A stretch of 64,000 bases of DNA from Cysteiniphilum sp. JM-1 (GCF_008711525.1 NZ_VXKS01000004.1:62001-126000), one strand, 5' to 3'; counted from the first letter of the stretch, positions 8,369 to 17,353 are shown. Notes: generated from the letters alone by a model not told the origin. A program made the numbers and translations.

Positions 8369-9136
8369 TTAAAGTTTTGATGCCGATACACTTGTAAATA
8401 ATAATGCAAACGATGAAACATAAATACTCTCAACAAAAGGATTATCCACTTTTTTGGTAAATTTTTTCACGCATAGCATCTGCTGTTTATGCAATGCAAT
8501 CAAAGGCTTAAGCTGCTTTATTTGCGCCGCTGTCAGGTTTAAATTTTGTTTTAAAGTATGAATATATTGCATTAATTCATTCATTACTTGATGAAAGCTT
8601 TCTTTCGTAATTTGCGGTGTTAGCGTGCTATCCAAAATAATATTGCGTGAAAAATGTTTGCCGATCATCAATATGTGACGCAACAACTCATCGATGTGAT
8701 TTAAAGTTTTGATTTGCTCTAGTTCATTAAACTGAAGTGCATGTGCTTTAAGTTTAGCAATGCCAAGGAAGCTCTCACTTAGATCCAATGAATCTTGATA
8801 ATTACGCCCTTCAGCAATCGTTTGTAAGGCATAATCCAAGTCACTTGATAAACATTCTTGCAACGCATCAAACTCAAAACTCTGATACAAAACAGTTAGC
8901 AATGGATGGTCACGACGCTCCTTTAAATCGGTTAAAGCCTGTTGCCACCATTGTAGTTTTTGCAGACTAGGGTAGGGTTCTGAATATAGCTCAGATGCTT
9001 TAAGCCATTGATATTTTAACTGATCCAAGGCATAAAGAACTTTTGTCTTATCTTCCGAGCAATGGCGATAAGCATAATAATAAATAGATCCTGATTCTGG
9101 GTTTTTTTCGCTTAGACAAGCGTATAGATAATCCAC
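8369..9136 (-). CDS. squalene/phytoene synthase-like protein (NDUFAF6-type)
   Basis: The segment LQKLQWWQQALTDLKERRDH followed by PLL matches the conserved 'lR..WW.eal.....hP' stretch of the squalene/phytoene synthase superfamily. The preceding YAYRHCSEDK...ALDQLKYQWLKASEL also fits. The aspartate-rich DxxxD motifs used by true prenyl synthases are not evident, so it resembles the non-catalytic NDUFAF6-like branch whose bacterial role is unclear. The 255 residues start at a GTG (9136) with GGAG about 11 nt upstream. The gene overlaps the HAD phosphatase gene by 25 bp and probably forms an operon with it and ubiG. Confidence 0.65.
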   Translation of the reverse strand: MDYLYACLSEKNPESGSIYYYAYRHCSEDKTKVLYALDQLKYQWLKASELYSEPYPSLQKLQWWQQALTDLKERRDHPLLTVLYQSFEFDALQECLSSDLDYALQTIAEGRNYQDSLDLSESFLGIAKLKAHALQFNELEQIKTLNHIDELLRHILMIGKHFSRNIILDSTLTPQITKESFHQVMNELMQYIHTLKQNLNLTAAQIKQLKPLIALHKQQMLCVKKFTKKVDNPFVESIYVSSFALLFTSVSASKL

Positions 9137-9810
9137 TGGCGTAATTGCTCCAAGTTTGAAATTTTCAAATCATAGTCATCATCATTCATCGTATTTGCTT
9201 CATAACCATAATCCGCAAAAATGCGATAGCAATGTGCGTGTTTGGCAGCCAACATATCTGGCTTGGTATCCCCGATATAAGCTGCATGTTGCGGTATTTT
9301 ATCAAGCGTTTTAAGCGCATGGATAATCGGCATAGGGTGTGGCTTTTTATAAGATAAATCATCCGCACAAATCACGATTTTAGCCTCCTGATATTGTGGT
9401 ACTTTCGCAATCACAGCTTCAGTTAATTTACGCGTCTTACTGGTAACAATTCCCCAGCTAAGCTGTTGCTGATGTAAAGTATTCATTAACTCATGTGCGC
9501 CAACAAAGGAGTGTGTCATATCAGCGGCATGCTGTTGATAATGTACAAACGCATCATGCTTTAACGTATTCAATTGCTCACGAGTAAGCTGCTCATTAAT
9601 TTTCTTTAGCAAAAATTCAACACCGCGACCAGCATGTTGCCTTAGTGTATCTGCGTTAAAGTCAATCTCTAGCTTATGCCGAATAAACGCATGCCTAATC
9701 GCATCAAAGATGCCATCGGATGAGTCAAGTAAGGTGCCGTCAAGATCAAATAACAACAAATCAAGTGGGTATTTAGGACTCCTTGGTAAATGCAGCGATG
9801 TAGTTAACAT
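9112..9810 (-). CDS. HAD-family phosphatase, candidate MupP (MurNAc-6-phosphate phosphatase) or Gph
   Basis: This is a 232-residue HAD subfamily IA phosphatase. Motif I is LLLFDLDGTLLDSSDG (nucleophile Asp plus the second Asp), motif II is WGIVTSKTRK, and motif III/IV is KKPHPMPII...AYIGDTKPDMLAA. An AGGAGG sequence 8 nt before the ATG at 9810 decides the start over an ATG two codons earlier that sits too close to it. The gene overlaps the end of ubiG by 38 bp. In Pseudomonas the HAD gene directly after ubiG is mupP, which dephosphorylates N-acetylmuramate 6-phosphate during wall recycling. With ampG and anmK in this window, that is the reading I favour. Phosphoglycolate phosphatase remains possible. 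Confidence 0.75.
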   Translation of the reverse strand: MLTTSLHLPRSPKYPLDLLLFDLDGTLLDSSDGIFDAIRHAFIRHKLEIDFNADTLRQHAGRGVEFLLKKINEQLTREQLNTLKHDAFVHYQQHAADMTHSFVGAHELMNTLHQQQLSWGIVTSKTRKLTEAVIAKVPQYQEAKIVICADDLSYKKPHPMPIIHALKTLDKIPQHAAYIGDTKPDMLAAKHAHCYRIFADYGYEANTMNDDDYDLKISNLEQLRQWIIYTLV

Positions 9811-10471
9811 CAGCATTACCTCCTAAAGATAGGTTTTTAGTCAGGGGGTTATAATGCAAACCTTTGATTTTGGTGACTCGAAGACCATATTTTTTTGCAG
9901 CATTAATCAGCTCCAGTGGCTTAATATACTTACTGTATTCATGCGTGCCTTTAGGAATAAGTCCCATGACATATTCCGCCATGACAATGGATAATGCAAA
10001 AGATTTGAGATTGCGATTTAACGTTGAGAAAAACACCCAGCCACCTTCTTTACAGAGTTCTGCACATGAGCGAATCACACTCTCAGGATCAGGCACATGT
10101 TCAAGCATTTCCATACAGGTAACGATATCAAAGCTTTGCGGTTCATTTTGTGCGAGGTTTTCAACGGAATCTTTTAAATAACGAATAGAGAGATTTGACT
10201 CTAATAGATGAAGTTTGGCAACACTCAAAGAGGCTTCAGCAAGATCTAAGCCCGTAACATTTGCATTTTTCTGAGCCATTGCTTCTGTCAAAATGCCACC
10301 GCCAGAACCAATATCGGCAATACTTAATTGCGCCAAGTCGCCTGCACATTCTTCAATAAACTGCACACGCAAAGGATTGACTTGATGTAATGTGCGAAAC
10401 TCACCATCCTCACACCACCATTGGTGCGCCAATGCACTAAATTTATTAATTTCAGCTTGATCAACATTCAT
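9773..10471 (-). CDS. ubiG: ubiquinone biosynthesis O-methyltransferase UbiG
   Basis: UbiG catalyses both O-methylation steps of ubiquinone synthesis with S-adenosylmethionine. The 232 residues match the family. The N-terminus has the UbiG hallmark EINKFSALAHQWW, followed by NPLRVQFI. The SAM-binding motif I is IADIGSGGGILTEAM, and MEMLEHVPDP is the usual motif after strand 4. FFSTLNRNLKSFALSIVMAE and TKNLSLGGNADVNYIAAF are conserved UbiG segments. It is first in a run with the HAD phosphatase and the squalene-synthase-like gene, coupled to the former by overlap. Confidence 0.95.
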   Translation of the reverse strand: MNVDQAEINKFSALAHQWWCEDGEFRTLHQVNPLRVQFIEECAGDLAQLSIADIGSGGGILTEAMAQKNANVTGLDLAEASLSVAKLHLLESNLSIRYLKDSVENLAQNEPQSFDIVTCMEMLEHVPDPESVIRSCAELCKEGGWVFFSTLNRNLKSFALSIVMAEYVMGLIPKGTHEYSKYIKPLELINAAKKYGLRVTKIKGLHYNPLTKNLSLGGNADVNYIAAFTKES

Positions 10472-10816
10472 GATAATTTATTGCTTCTATGTCGCTGTTT
10501 TAAAACTTATGCCATCATAACAAACCGCGCTATTGTTGCGATATAAAAAATTACCAAATCACCAAATAGCTTACAACGAGGAAATTAGCTATGTAGATGA
10601 TAAAAAATAAAGTGGGATTCAATTACCCCTCACCCGCGCAGCTCACGCTGCACGACCTCTCCCGCATGGGGGAGAGGTAATCGTTGCTGCAACTTAATTT
10701 TTCGATTATTAGTATATATGAAATGTTCAGCTGATCGCTCGAAAAATAAATTATTAGCGCTATACTGGGAAAACGACACAGATAATGGTAGTTGATAGCG
10801 ACAAGGATGACCGATT
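10472..10816. other. 345-bp divergent intergenic region
   Basis: This gap separates the starts of ubiG (minus) and the GGDEF-EAL gene (plus). It contains one copy of the palindromic intergenic repeat (10621-10695). A -10-like TATACT at 10761-10766 lacks a good -35 partner. I see no gene here; the open frames across it are shadows of the repeat. Confidence 0.6.
10621..10695 (-). repeat. intergenic palindromic repeat (REP-like), copy 1
   Basis: The minus-strand reading is AAGTTGCAGCA, a short variable part, TACCTCTCCCC, a ...TCGTGCAGC...GAGCTG core, then CGGGTGAGGGGTAATT. The CCTCTCCC/GGGAGAGG and GCAGC/GCTGC parts can fold back. The same order of blocks occurs at 22721-22802, showing a dispersed element of about 75-82 bp. 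It lies upstream of a divergent gene pair. Confidence 0.7.
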
Positions 10817-13141
10817 TTGAAGATATTTGAGAAACTCAAAAAAGCCAAAAAAGCTAAAAAAGCCAACAGAATGAGTGAAGCCCGCAAGGTTAATAAACTC
10901 ATCGGTAAAAAAATATTTTGGCGTGTGTTGATCAGTACTATTATTTTGCTTACCCTCGCATCTTTAACCGTTTTTGTTTTGTCATTTTATCCTTTTTATC
11001 AACAAACACAGCGCACAATTAACCATTATTATGAAGAAGTATTAGACGGCTATAAAACAGAGATTCAATTGTCTTTATCAGAAGCGCGAAGCGTTGCATT
11101 ACAGATAAGTAGCCGCACGCAAGCCGCATGGTTGACGGAAGAAATCGAGCGCAAATACCAATACGGTGATGCCATTATCGATGAGGTGAATGCCTTAAGG
11201 CAAATTTTGGCATCCGCCCTTGTCTCAAGTGCTGCTTTACAATCTATACAGCGTTTTGAAAGTAATGGACATTTATTGGTTGAAGTGGGCACCAAGCAAC
11301 ATCAACGATTTGATAAAAAAGCGCTTACATTTGCCATTGGCAATGATGGACTTACTGCAGTGCTAACCAGTCCAATTTATACACAAATTGGACAAGATCG
11401 AAAGATTATTGGTTATGATCGGCTCTATTTTGACTTAAGCAAGCTCTTGAATAAGTTTGAATCTGAAAGCCTGACACAAAAGCGTGACTTTTATTGGTTT
11501 ATCAAGAGTGGTAGCTCGTGGCAAGCAATAAGCTCAGGTTTTGCCAACAATCTCACGACGTTGCCAAGCGAAGTATTAACGCAATTAAAAACGCAAGAAC
11601 ATTCCAATCTTTTGATCCAAGATAAAAAATACTATTTTGAGCGCATTAATGGACAACAAGTTTTAGCTTTAGGTGTAGATAAAAAAACAGTTGCTTCAAG
11701 CGTTTGGCGCAACTTATCACATATCCCACTAACAATCCTTGGATTTGTTATCATTTTTATCTTATTGATATACCTTTTGTTGCGTCCTATGCTCAATAAG
11801 GTCATGGTTGAGAACAATCAATTTTATCAATTATTGAACGAGGATGAGCATACTGCATTGCCAAGCCGCAGATACTTTGATACCGTGTTTGAAAAAATAC
11901 TCATAGACGAATCCACCAACAATAAGAAGGTTGCCTTATTGCATATTGATATCGATCATTTTAAAAATATCAATGACAGCTTTGGCTACTATTTCGGTAA
12001 TATTGTATTGCGTGAGATCGCCACACGTTTAAAGTCCAGTGTACGCAAAAGTGACTTTGTCGCACGTATTGGCGGTGACGAATTTGTCGTTGTCCTTAAA
12101 GATATTCGCACACTCGATGATGTTAAACTTGTGATCAATCACTTGTTTGCGGTTGTTCACCAGTCAATTTTAGTCAACGATTACCCGATTAGCCTTAAGG
12201 CAAGTATAGGTGCAGCAATATCGCCAGAGCATGCGAGTGATCGTGAGACATTAATGCAATATACCGATATGGCAATCAGAGATTGTAAAAAAGCCGGCGG
12301 CAATAGTTACTGTATCTTTAATGAAAATATTGGCGCACGTTATTTCCGTCAACTTGAGCTCGGTAAGCATTTAGCGAATGCGATAAAAAACAATGAATTT
12401 TACCTTATGTTTCAACCGATCATTCATTTGAATGATAAGCAACAAATGCATTTTGAAGTGTTGCTGCGTTGGCATAATCGTTATTTGGGCGAGGTCTCAC
12501 CTGGTGAATTTATTCCTGTTGCTGAGGAGCTTAAGCTAATTGTTGAGCTAGGTGCTTGGGTTATTCGCCAAGCATTTTACCAACTTTATCAATGGCATGA
12601 AGATGAAACAATCATCCATAAACCAAGCATTTCAATCAATCTCTCCGCCGTACAAATCAATAACCCTTCGGTTTTATTGGCATTCTTAGAGCACTTAATG
12701 GCACAAATGACTATCCCCAGTGAGTATGTTACCTTTGAGGTCACCGAGACGGTGATTATGGAAAATTTAGACAATACATCGCAAGTGCTAAATACTCTTA
12801 AAAATATGGGTTTTAAAATATCCATTGATGATTTTGGTACGGGTTTTTGCTCGCTAAGCTATTTGATTCATGCACAGATTGATAACATTAAGATTGATAA
12901 AATTTTTATTGATGACATGTTAACCAATATCAACAGTAAGCTTATTGTTGAAAGCATTATCGATTTGAGTCATCGCTTAGGGAGTACTGTGGTTGCTGAA
13001 GGGGTTGAAACCATTGAGCAATATCAACTATTAAAGAAAGTGCACTGTGACTACATTCAAGGCTACTATTTCAGCGTGCCGTTGTCAGCCTATGATGCAA
13101 CCCACTTTATCGAACACAAACCGCATCATCAATTGTTTTAA
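10817..13141 (+). CDS. membrane-bound GGDEF-EAL cyclic-di-GMP enzyme
   Basis: The 774-residue protein has a TM helix at about 34-57, a periplasmic region to about 298, a second TM helix at about 302-325, a GGDEF domain, then an EAL domain. The GGDEF motif is intact (about 419-423) and is preceded by an RxxD inhibitory site with the proper 5-residue spacing (RKSDFVARIGGDEF). The phosphodiesterase signature reads EVL (about 547-549), a common active variant. SIDDFGTGFCSL, KIDKIFID and VVAEGVET are also present, so both activities look possible. The TTG start at 10817 is supported by AAGGA with 9-nt spacing; an ATG 18 codons later has no ribosome-binding site. The N-terminus holds three 9-nt Lys-Lys-Ala repeats. 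Confidence 0.9.
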   Translation: MKIFEKLKKAKKAKKANRMSEARKVNKLIGKKIFWRVLISTIILLTLASLTVFVLSFYPFYQQTQRTINHYYEEVLDGYKTEIQLSLSEARSVALQISSRTQAAWLTEEIERKYQYGDAIIDEVNALRQILASALVSSAALQSIQRFESNGHLLVEVGTKQHQRFDKKALTFAIGNDGLTAVLTSPIYTQIGQDRKIIGYDRLYFDLSKLLNKFESESLTQKRDFYWFIKSGSSWQAISSGFANNLTTLPSEVLTQLKTQEHSNLLIQDKKYYFERINGQQVLALGVDKKTVASSVWRNLSHIPLTILGFVIIFILLIYLLLRPMLNKVMVENNQFYQLLNEDEHTALPSRRYFDTVFEKILIDESTNNKKVALLHIDIDHFKNINDSFGYYFGNIVLREIATRLKSSVRKSDFVARIGGDEFVVVLKDIRTLDDVKLVINHLFAVVHQSILVNDYPISLKASIGAAISPEHASDRETLMQYTDMAIRDCKKAGGNSYCIFNENIGARYFRQLELGKHLANAIKNNEFYLMFQPIIHLNDKQQMHFEVLLRWHNRYLGEVSPGEFIPVAEELKLIVELGAWVIRQAFYQLYQWHEDETIIHKPSISINLSAVQINNPSVLLAFLEHLMAQMTIPSEYVTFEVTETVIMENLDNTSQVLNTLKNMGFKISIDDFGTGFCSLSYLIHAQIDNIKIDKIFIDDMLTNINSKLIVESIIDLSHRLGSTVVAEGVETIEQYQLLKKVHCDYIQGYYFSVPLSAYDATHFIEHKPHHQLF
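10838..10864 (+). repeat. three tandem 9-nt repeats encoding Lys-Lys-Ala
   Basis: AAAAAAGCC, AAAAAAGCT and AAAAAAGCC follow each other inside codons 8-16 of the GGDEF-EAL gene. The unit is a multiple of three, so copy-number change would alter the length of the cytoplasmic tail without breaking the frame. Confidence 0.7.
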
Positions 13142-13200
13142 TTCTCACTTAACAATGCTACGATAATTGCCTATATAAAAGCAGCTTTGGAAACCAGTAA

Positions 13201-13488
13201 ATGGCAATCTCGCAGCAGGAATTAAAGCATATTCTCATGCTTTCAAAACTCAGCGCCAAGCCGGAAGAGTTGGCACAGTTTGAATATGATCTGAATAATA
13301 TTTTTAATCTATTTGATAATCTTAAGTTGGTGGATACGCATGATATTAAACCAATGATTTCACCATTGTTAAGTCATTATCCAGCGCGTGAAGATGCGCC
13401 TCAAATGCAAAATCATACAGCCGACTTTGAGCGTATAGCACCTGAGTTTACTAATCAGCATTTCATTGTGCCAAAAGTGATTGAATAA
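13201..13488 (+). CDS. gatC: aspartyl/glutamyl-tRNA amidotransferase subunit C
   Basis: The 95-residue GatC subunit stabilises GatA-GatB. The segments ISQQELKHILMLSKL and the later DTHDIKPMISPL...AREDAPQ match the family's N-terminal helix and extended C-terminal belt. It is first in gatCAB with an 11-bp gap to gatA. Its ribosome-binding site is weak (TTGGAA about 10 nt upstream). The complex converts misacylated Glu-tRNA(Gln) and/or Asp-tRNA(Asn) to the correct amide form. Confidence 0.93.
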   Translation: MAISQQELKHILMLSKLSAKPEELAQFEYDLNNIFNLFDNLKLVDTHDIKPMISPLLSHYPAREDAPQMQNHTADFERIAPEFTNQHFIVPKVIE

Positions 13489-13499
13489 GAGGAATTCTC

Positions 13500-14951
13500 G
13501 TGAGTATTTTAAAAACATTACGTCAAAAGCTTGATAACAAAAATATAAGTGCTGTTGAGTTAACAACAACGTATTTAAAAGAGATAAAACATAAAAACAA
13601 CTCATTAAACGCCTTTATATCAGTCAATGAAACCAAGGCTTTAGCACATGCCAAAGAAATGGATGATTTAATTACCAAAGGCAAGGCAACACTGCTAACT
13701 GGAGTTCCTATCGCACACAAAGATAATCTGTGCACTGATATTCTGACCACCACTTGTGGCTCCAAGATATTAAGCAATTATCAATCCCCTTTTAATGCCA
13801 CAGTAGTCGATAAGCTTAAAAATCAAGGCATGACACTGCTCGGTAAAACCAATATGGATGAGTTTGGTATGGGCTCAACCAATGAGCATAGTTTTTTTGG
13901 CGCGGTGAAAAATCCTTATGATTTAAACCACATCCCAGGCGGGTCATCTGGTGGCTCAGCCGCGGCAGTTGCCGCAGGGCTCACACCCTTTGCCACAGGC
14001 AGTGACACTGGTGGTTCGGTAAGGCAACCGGCAAGTTTTTGCGGTATCACGGGAATAAAACCAAGCTATGGCACGTTGTCACGCTATGGTTTAGTGGCGT
14101 ATGCTTCATCCTTTGATCAGGTTGGCATATTGGCGCATTATGCTGAGGATTGCGCCTATTTACTGCAAGCGATGGCAGGTAAGGATGAGAAAGATGGCAC
14201 AAGTATCGCAACCGATCCGGATTTTTTCACTAAATCACTACAGCAAGATTTGGCAAATCTGACCATTGGTGTTGATGGGCAGTTATTATCAAAGCTCTCA
14301 ACTGAGGCACAAGCACTATTTCAAGAATGTATTGCCATTTATCAAAAGCAAGGTGCGAAGATTAAAGATATTCAACTACCTGATTTACAAGCTGCTGTGT
14401 CAAGCTATTATGTATTGGCACCGGCTGAAGCTGCCACGAACTTAGCACGCTTTGATGGAGTGCGTTATGGCTATCGCAGTCAGCATGCAAATACGTTAGA
14501 TGAATTGTACATTAATAGTCGCACAGAAGGGTTTGGTGCCGAGGTCAAACGCCGCATTGTCATTGGCAACTACGTATTAGCCGCGAGTCAATACGATGCC
14601 TACTATCACAAAGCCCAACAGGTGCGCGCCAAATTAAAGCAAGATCTTGATATGATCTATCAAAGTGTTGATATGATTTTACTGCCAACAGCCGCAACGA
14701 CTGCACCCAAACTTGGCGCACAAAAAGATCCTGTAACGACTTATTTGTCGGACATGTATACATTAATTGCCAATTTAACAGGGGCGCCTGCAATTTCATT
14801 TCCTATTGGACGAATTGCGCATATGCCGTTTGGCGCACAATTGATGGCAAATAATTTCCAAGATCATTTATTATTGCAAGCAGTCTGTGCATTTCAGCGT
14901 CAGACTACCTTTCACCTACCACAGCAATTATTACAAGGAGTCGGTGCATGA
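13500..14951 (+). CDS. gatA: aspartyl/glutamyl-tRNA amidotransferase subunit A
   Basis: GatA is the amidase that releases ammonia from glutamine. The 483 residues carry the amidase-signature catalytic triad: Lys in GVPIAHKDNLCTD, the cis-Ser in TGSDTGGSVRQPASFCG, and the nucleophile region in GGSSGGSAAAVAAGL. The gene starts with GTG at 13500, with AGAGGAA 7 nt upstream. Its stop overlaps the gatB start by 4 bp (ATGA), so translation is probably coupled. Confidence 0.96.
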   Translation: MSILKTLRQKLDNKNISAVELTTTYLKEIKHKNNSLNAFISVNETKALAHAKEMDDLITKGKATLLTGVPIAHKDNLCTDILTTTCGSKILSNYQSPFNATVVDKLKNQGMTLLGKTNMDEFGMGSTNEHSFFGAVKNPYDLNHIPGGSSGGSAAAVAAGLTPFATGSDTGGSVRQPASFCGITGIKPSYGTLSRYGLVAYASSFDQVGILAHYAEDCAYLLQAMAGKDEKDGTSIATDPDFFTKSLQQDLANLTIGVDGQLLSKLSTEAQALFQECIAIYQKQGAKIKDIQLPDLQAAVSSYYVLAPAEAATNLARFDGVRYGYRSQHANTLDELYINSRTEGFGAEVKRRIVIGNYVLAASQYDAYYHKAQQVRAKLKQDLDMIYQSVDMILLPTAATTAPKLGAQKDPVTTYLSDMYTLIANLTGAPAISFPIGRIAHMPFGAQLMANNFQDHLLLQAVCAFQRQTTFHLPQQLLQGVGA

Positions 14952-16366
14952 GTTATGAAATGGTCATTGGACTTGAGGTGCATGTCCAACTTAAAACACA
15001 AGCCAAAATCTTCTCAAATGCGGCGACCCTTTATGGTCAAGAGCCTAATACACAGGTGAGTTTTATTGACATTGCCTTACCAGGAACGCTGCCCGTTGTT
15101 AATAAGCAAGCCATCGATATGGCAGTGATGTTTGGTCTAGCGGTTGATGCAACAATTTCAAAAAACAGCTTTTTCGCGCGCAAGAATTATTTCTATCCAG
15201 ACTTGCCCAAAGGCTATCAAATCAGTCAATCCAATAATCCAATTGTGCAAAACGGTCAGCTTGAGATTGCAACAAATAAGGGTATTAAAACCATTCGCAT
15301 TGAACGCGCCCACCTTGAGGAAGATGCGGGTAAATCAGTGCATGATTTTATTGGCGATCAAACCGGTTTAGATTATAACCGTGCCGGCACACCACTATTG
15401 GAAATTGTGACACATCCTGATTTTCGTAGTGCCGAGGAGGTGATTTGTTATCTTAAAGACCTTCATCAACTGGTGCAGCATCTCGGGATTTGTGATGGCA
15501 ATATGCAAGAAGGATCATTTCGCTGTGATGTTAATTTATCAATTCGCAAACCCGGTGAGGATCTTGGCACAAGAGCTGAGCTTAAGAATATCAACTCATT
15601 TCGTTTTATTGAAAGTGCCATTCATTATGAGTATCAGCGTCAAGTCAATGTCCTTGACAAAGGTGGCGTAATCACGCAAGAAACAAGGCTTTATGATCCA
15701 GATAATAATGAAACGCGAAGTATGCGCAGTAAGGAAAATGCCTTTGATTATCGTTATTTCCCTGATCCTGACTTATTGCCCATTATCTTATCTAATGAAG
15801 AAATTGAAAGCATACATGCACAGATGCCACCATTGCCAAAAGTGCGCCGTGAAACCTATGCCAAGGCGCTTAATGCTGATGAGGTCAATTTTCTAATGGA
15901 TAACCCGACAGTCGCGGATTACTATGATACATTAACAAAAAGCATTCCGGCAAAAACCGCATATAACTGGGTTGCTGTTGAGTTGCAAGCCGTGTTTAAT
16001 CGTGCGCAAAGCACATTTGATGCCAGATATGTGCCTGTTCATGTATTACTTGAGCTAATTGCATGCGTTGATAAGGATGAGATTTCTTTAAAATCGGCTA
16101 AAGCTGTATTGCAACACTATTATGATCAGCCGCAAGCGATACAAAGCATTATTGATCAATTAGGCGTGCGCCAAAGCAATGATCTTGGATTCGTTGAAAG
16201 CTTAGTTGATGAGATACTCGCGCAAAACCCACAACAAGTGCAAGATTACCATGCCGGAAACAAGAAACTCTTGAGCTTCTTTGTCGGTCAGATTATGAAG
16301 AACAGCAAAGGCAAAGCAAACCCTAAGCAGGTGAATGAAATATTGAATAAGAAGTTGAATGGATAA
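14948..16366 (+). CDS. gatB: aspartyl/glutamyl-tRNA amidotransferase subunit B
   Basis: GatB binds the misacylated tRNA and activates its carboxylate. The 472 residues begin with the invariant VIGLEVHVQLKTQAKIFS. The conserved FYPDLPKGYQISQ, EEDAGKS, DYNRAGTPLLEIVT and GNMQEGSFRCDVN follow. The tail-helical YqeY-like domain is at the C-terminus (VGQIMKNSKGKANPKQVNEI). It is last of the gatCAB set. Confidence 0.96.
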   Translation: MSYEMVIGLEVHVQLKTQAKIFSNAATLYGQEPNTQVSFIDIALPGTLPVVNKQAIDMAVMFGLAVDATISKNSFFARKNYFYPDLPKGYQISQSNNPIVQNGQLEIATNKGIKTIRIERAHLEEDAGKSVHDFIGDQTGLDYNRAGTPLLEIVTHPDFRSAEEVICYLKDLHQLVQHLGICDGNMQEGSFRCDVNLSIRKPGEDLGTRAELKNINSFRFIESAIHYEYQRQVNVLDKGGVITQETRLYDPDNNETRSMRSKENAFDYRYFPDPDLLPIILSNEEIESIHAQMPPLPKVRRETYAKALNADEVNFLMDNPTVADYYDTLTKSIPAKTAYNWVAVELQAVFNRAQSTFDARYVPVHVLLELIACVDKDEISLKSAKAVLQHYYDQPQAIQSIIDQLGVRQSNDLGFVESLVDEILAQNPQQVQDYHAGNKKLLSFFVGQIMKNSKGKANPKQVNEILNKKLNG

Positions 16367-16389
16367 CTTCCGTATTTAAGGATATAAAT

Positions 16390-16455
16390 GTGCGTATAAA
16401 ACACTGGATACTATTGATCTTAATCATCGTTTTATTTGTGGCATTGGTGCTATGA
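16390..16455 (+). CDS. 21-residue single-helix membrane peptide
   Basis: A GTG start at 16390 has AAGGA 7 nt upstream and opens a frame of 21 codons: three polar residues, Lys-His-Trp, then an unbroken hydrophobic run of about 15 residues to the stop. Its TGA overlaps the tandem ATGATG start of the next gene (ATGA), a typical translational-coupling arrangement. The peptide resembles the N-terminal helix of the next protein, also Met-Arg-Ile followed by basic and hydrophobic residues. It could be a real small membrane protein or a leader peptide for the DUF4230 gene. No homologue is known to me. Confidence 0.45.
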   Translation: MRIKHWILLILIIVLFVALVL

Positions 16456-17057
16456 TGCGTATTTTTTCTAAACTCATCCTACTTGTGATTTGTATTGTAT
16501 TAGGAGCTAGTGGTGCTTGGTTTTATCAGCATTATAATACGAGTAATAATGCAAAGTTTTACCCAAGTGTCACCCAAGTCAAAACGATTAGCCAACTGGC
16601 GAGTCTGAGATTAGAACTTAGCCAGATTGAACAGTTTGAAGATAAAGGCTGGTTTGTTGATACTCGAGCATCTTATTATATTTATGCTTCGGTTTTATTG
16701 GGTGTTGATCTTGAACATCTACAAATAAATATCGATAAAACCCGCAAAATACTAACAATCAAACTACCTTTACCAACTGTATTGAGTATTGACATTAACC
16801 ATCAACGCTCGCACTTGATCACCAAACAAGACTACACCTTTGGTGTCATTCCGCGTTTAGGGGTGATCAATACCGATCCTAAAGACCAAGTGCCGGATAA
16901 AGCCTATTTACTTGCGCAGCAATCAATGCGCCATTTGGCAATGAGTGATCAATATATCGCACAAGCGCAGACGCAAATCGCACAAATATTGAAGGATATG
17001 TATCAGCCATTTAATTGGCGGGTCGATATCACTTGGTGTCGAGGTAATATATGCTAA
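16452..17057 (+). CDS. DUF4230-like membrane-anchored protein
   Basis: The 201-residue protein has one N-terminal TM helix (about 6-24) and a soluble domain that probably faces the periplasm. The pattern from about residue 40 (VKTISQLASLRLELSQIEQF, then YYIYASVLLGVDLEHLQINI, KILTIKLPLPTVLSIDIN) matches DUF4230, whose function is unknown. It overlaps the preceding 21-residue frame by 4 bp and the following small membrane gene by 7 bp. These genes form a tight operon starting just after gatB. Confidence 0.6.
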   Translation: MMRIFSKLILLVICIVLGASGAWFYQHYNTSNNAKFYPSVTQVKTISQLASLRLELSQIEQFEDKGWFVDTRASYYIYASVLLGVDLEHLQINIDKTRKILTIKLPLPTVLSIDINHQRSHLITKQDYTFGVIPRLGVINTDPKDQVPDKAYLLAQQSMRHLAMSDQYIAQAQTQIAQILKDMYQPFNWRVDITWCRGNIC

Positions 17058-17347
17058 TAAAACAAAGGCTCGTCAAACATCAAATTATCAAAACATTTAT
17101 CATTTATGTCATTTTATATGGCTTGATTGCCGCATTAAGCGCGTGGATACCTTTTATGGGCTTTGGCGTGTTGCTTGGTGGTATCTCAATTGCAATCGCA
17201 GCAATTGTTGTAGCCACCTTGCGTGTTATTGATCACTATCATGCTAAAGACTATAGGATTGGAGTCAGGAAATTTGCTATTGCCATTGTGATCTTGGTGT
17301 TAATTGATGTTATATACACCCTGATTGTTACCATAAATTGGAGTTAA
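17051..17347 (+). CDS. small three-helix membrane protein
   Basis: The 98-residue protein has a basic N-terminus and three hydrophobic helices (about 14-34, 36-60 and 74-95). I do not recognise the family. It overlaps the DUF4230 gene by 7 bp and ends 6 bp before the SDR gene, so it is probably part of the same transcript. The fold suggests an inner-membrane protein. Confidence 0.7.
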   Translation: MLIKQRLVKHQIIKTFIIYVILYGLIAALSAWIPFMGFGVLLGGISIAIAAIVVATLRVIDHYHAKDYRIGVRKFAIAIVILVLIDVIYTLIVTINWS

Positions 17348-17353
17348 TTTATA

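Noticed and set aside
10630-10902. 90-codon minus-strand open frame across the palindromic repeat and the start of the GGDEF-EAL gene
   Set aside because: Its coding appearance comes from the repeat and from the antisense of the Lys-Lys-Ala repeats; no ribosome-binding site and no family match.
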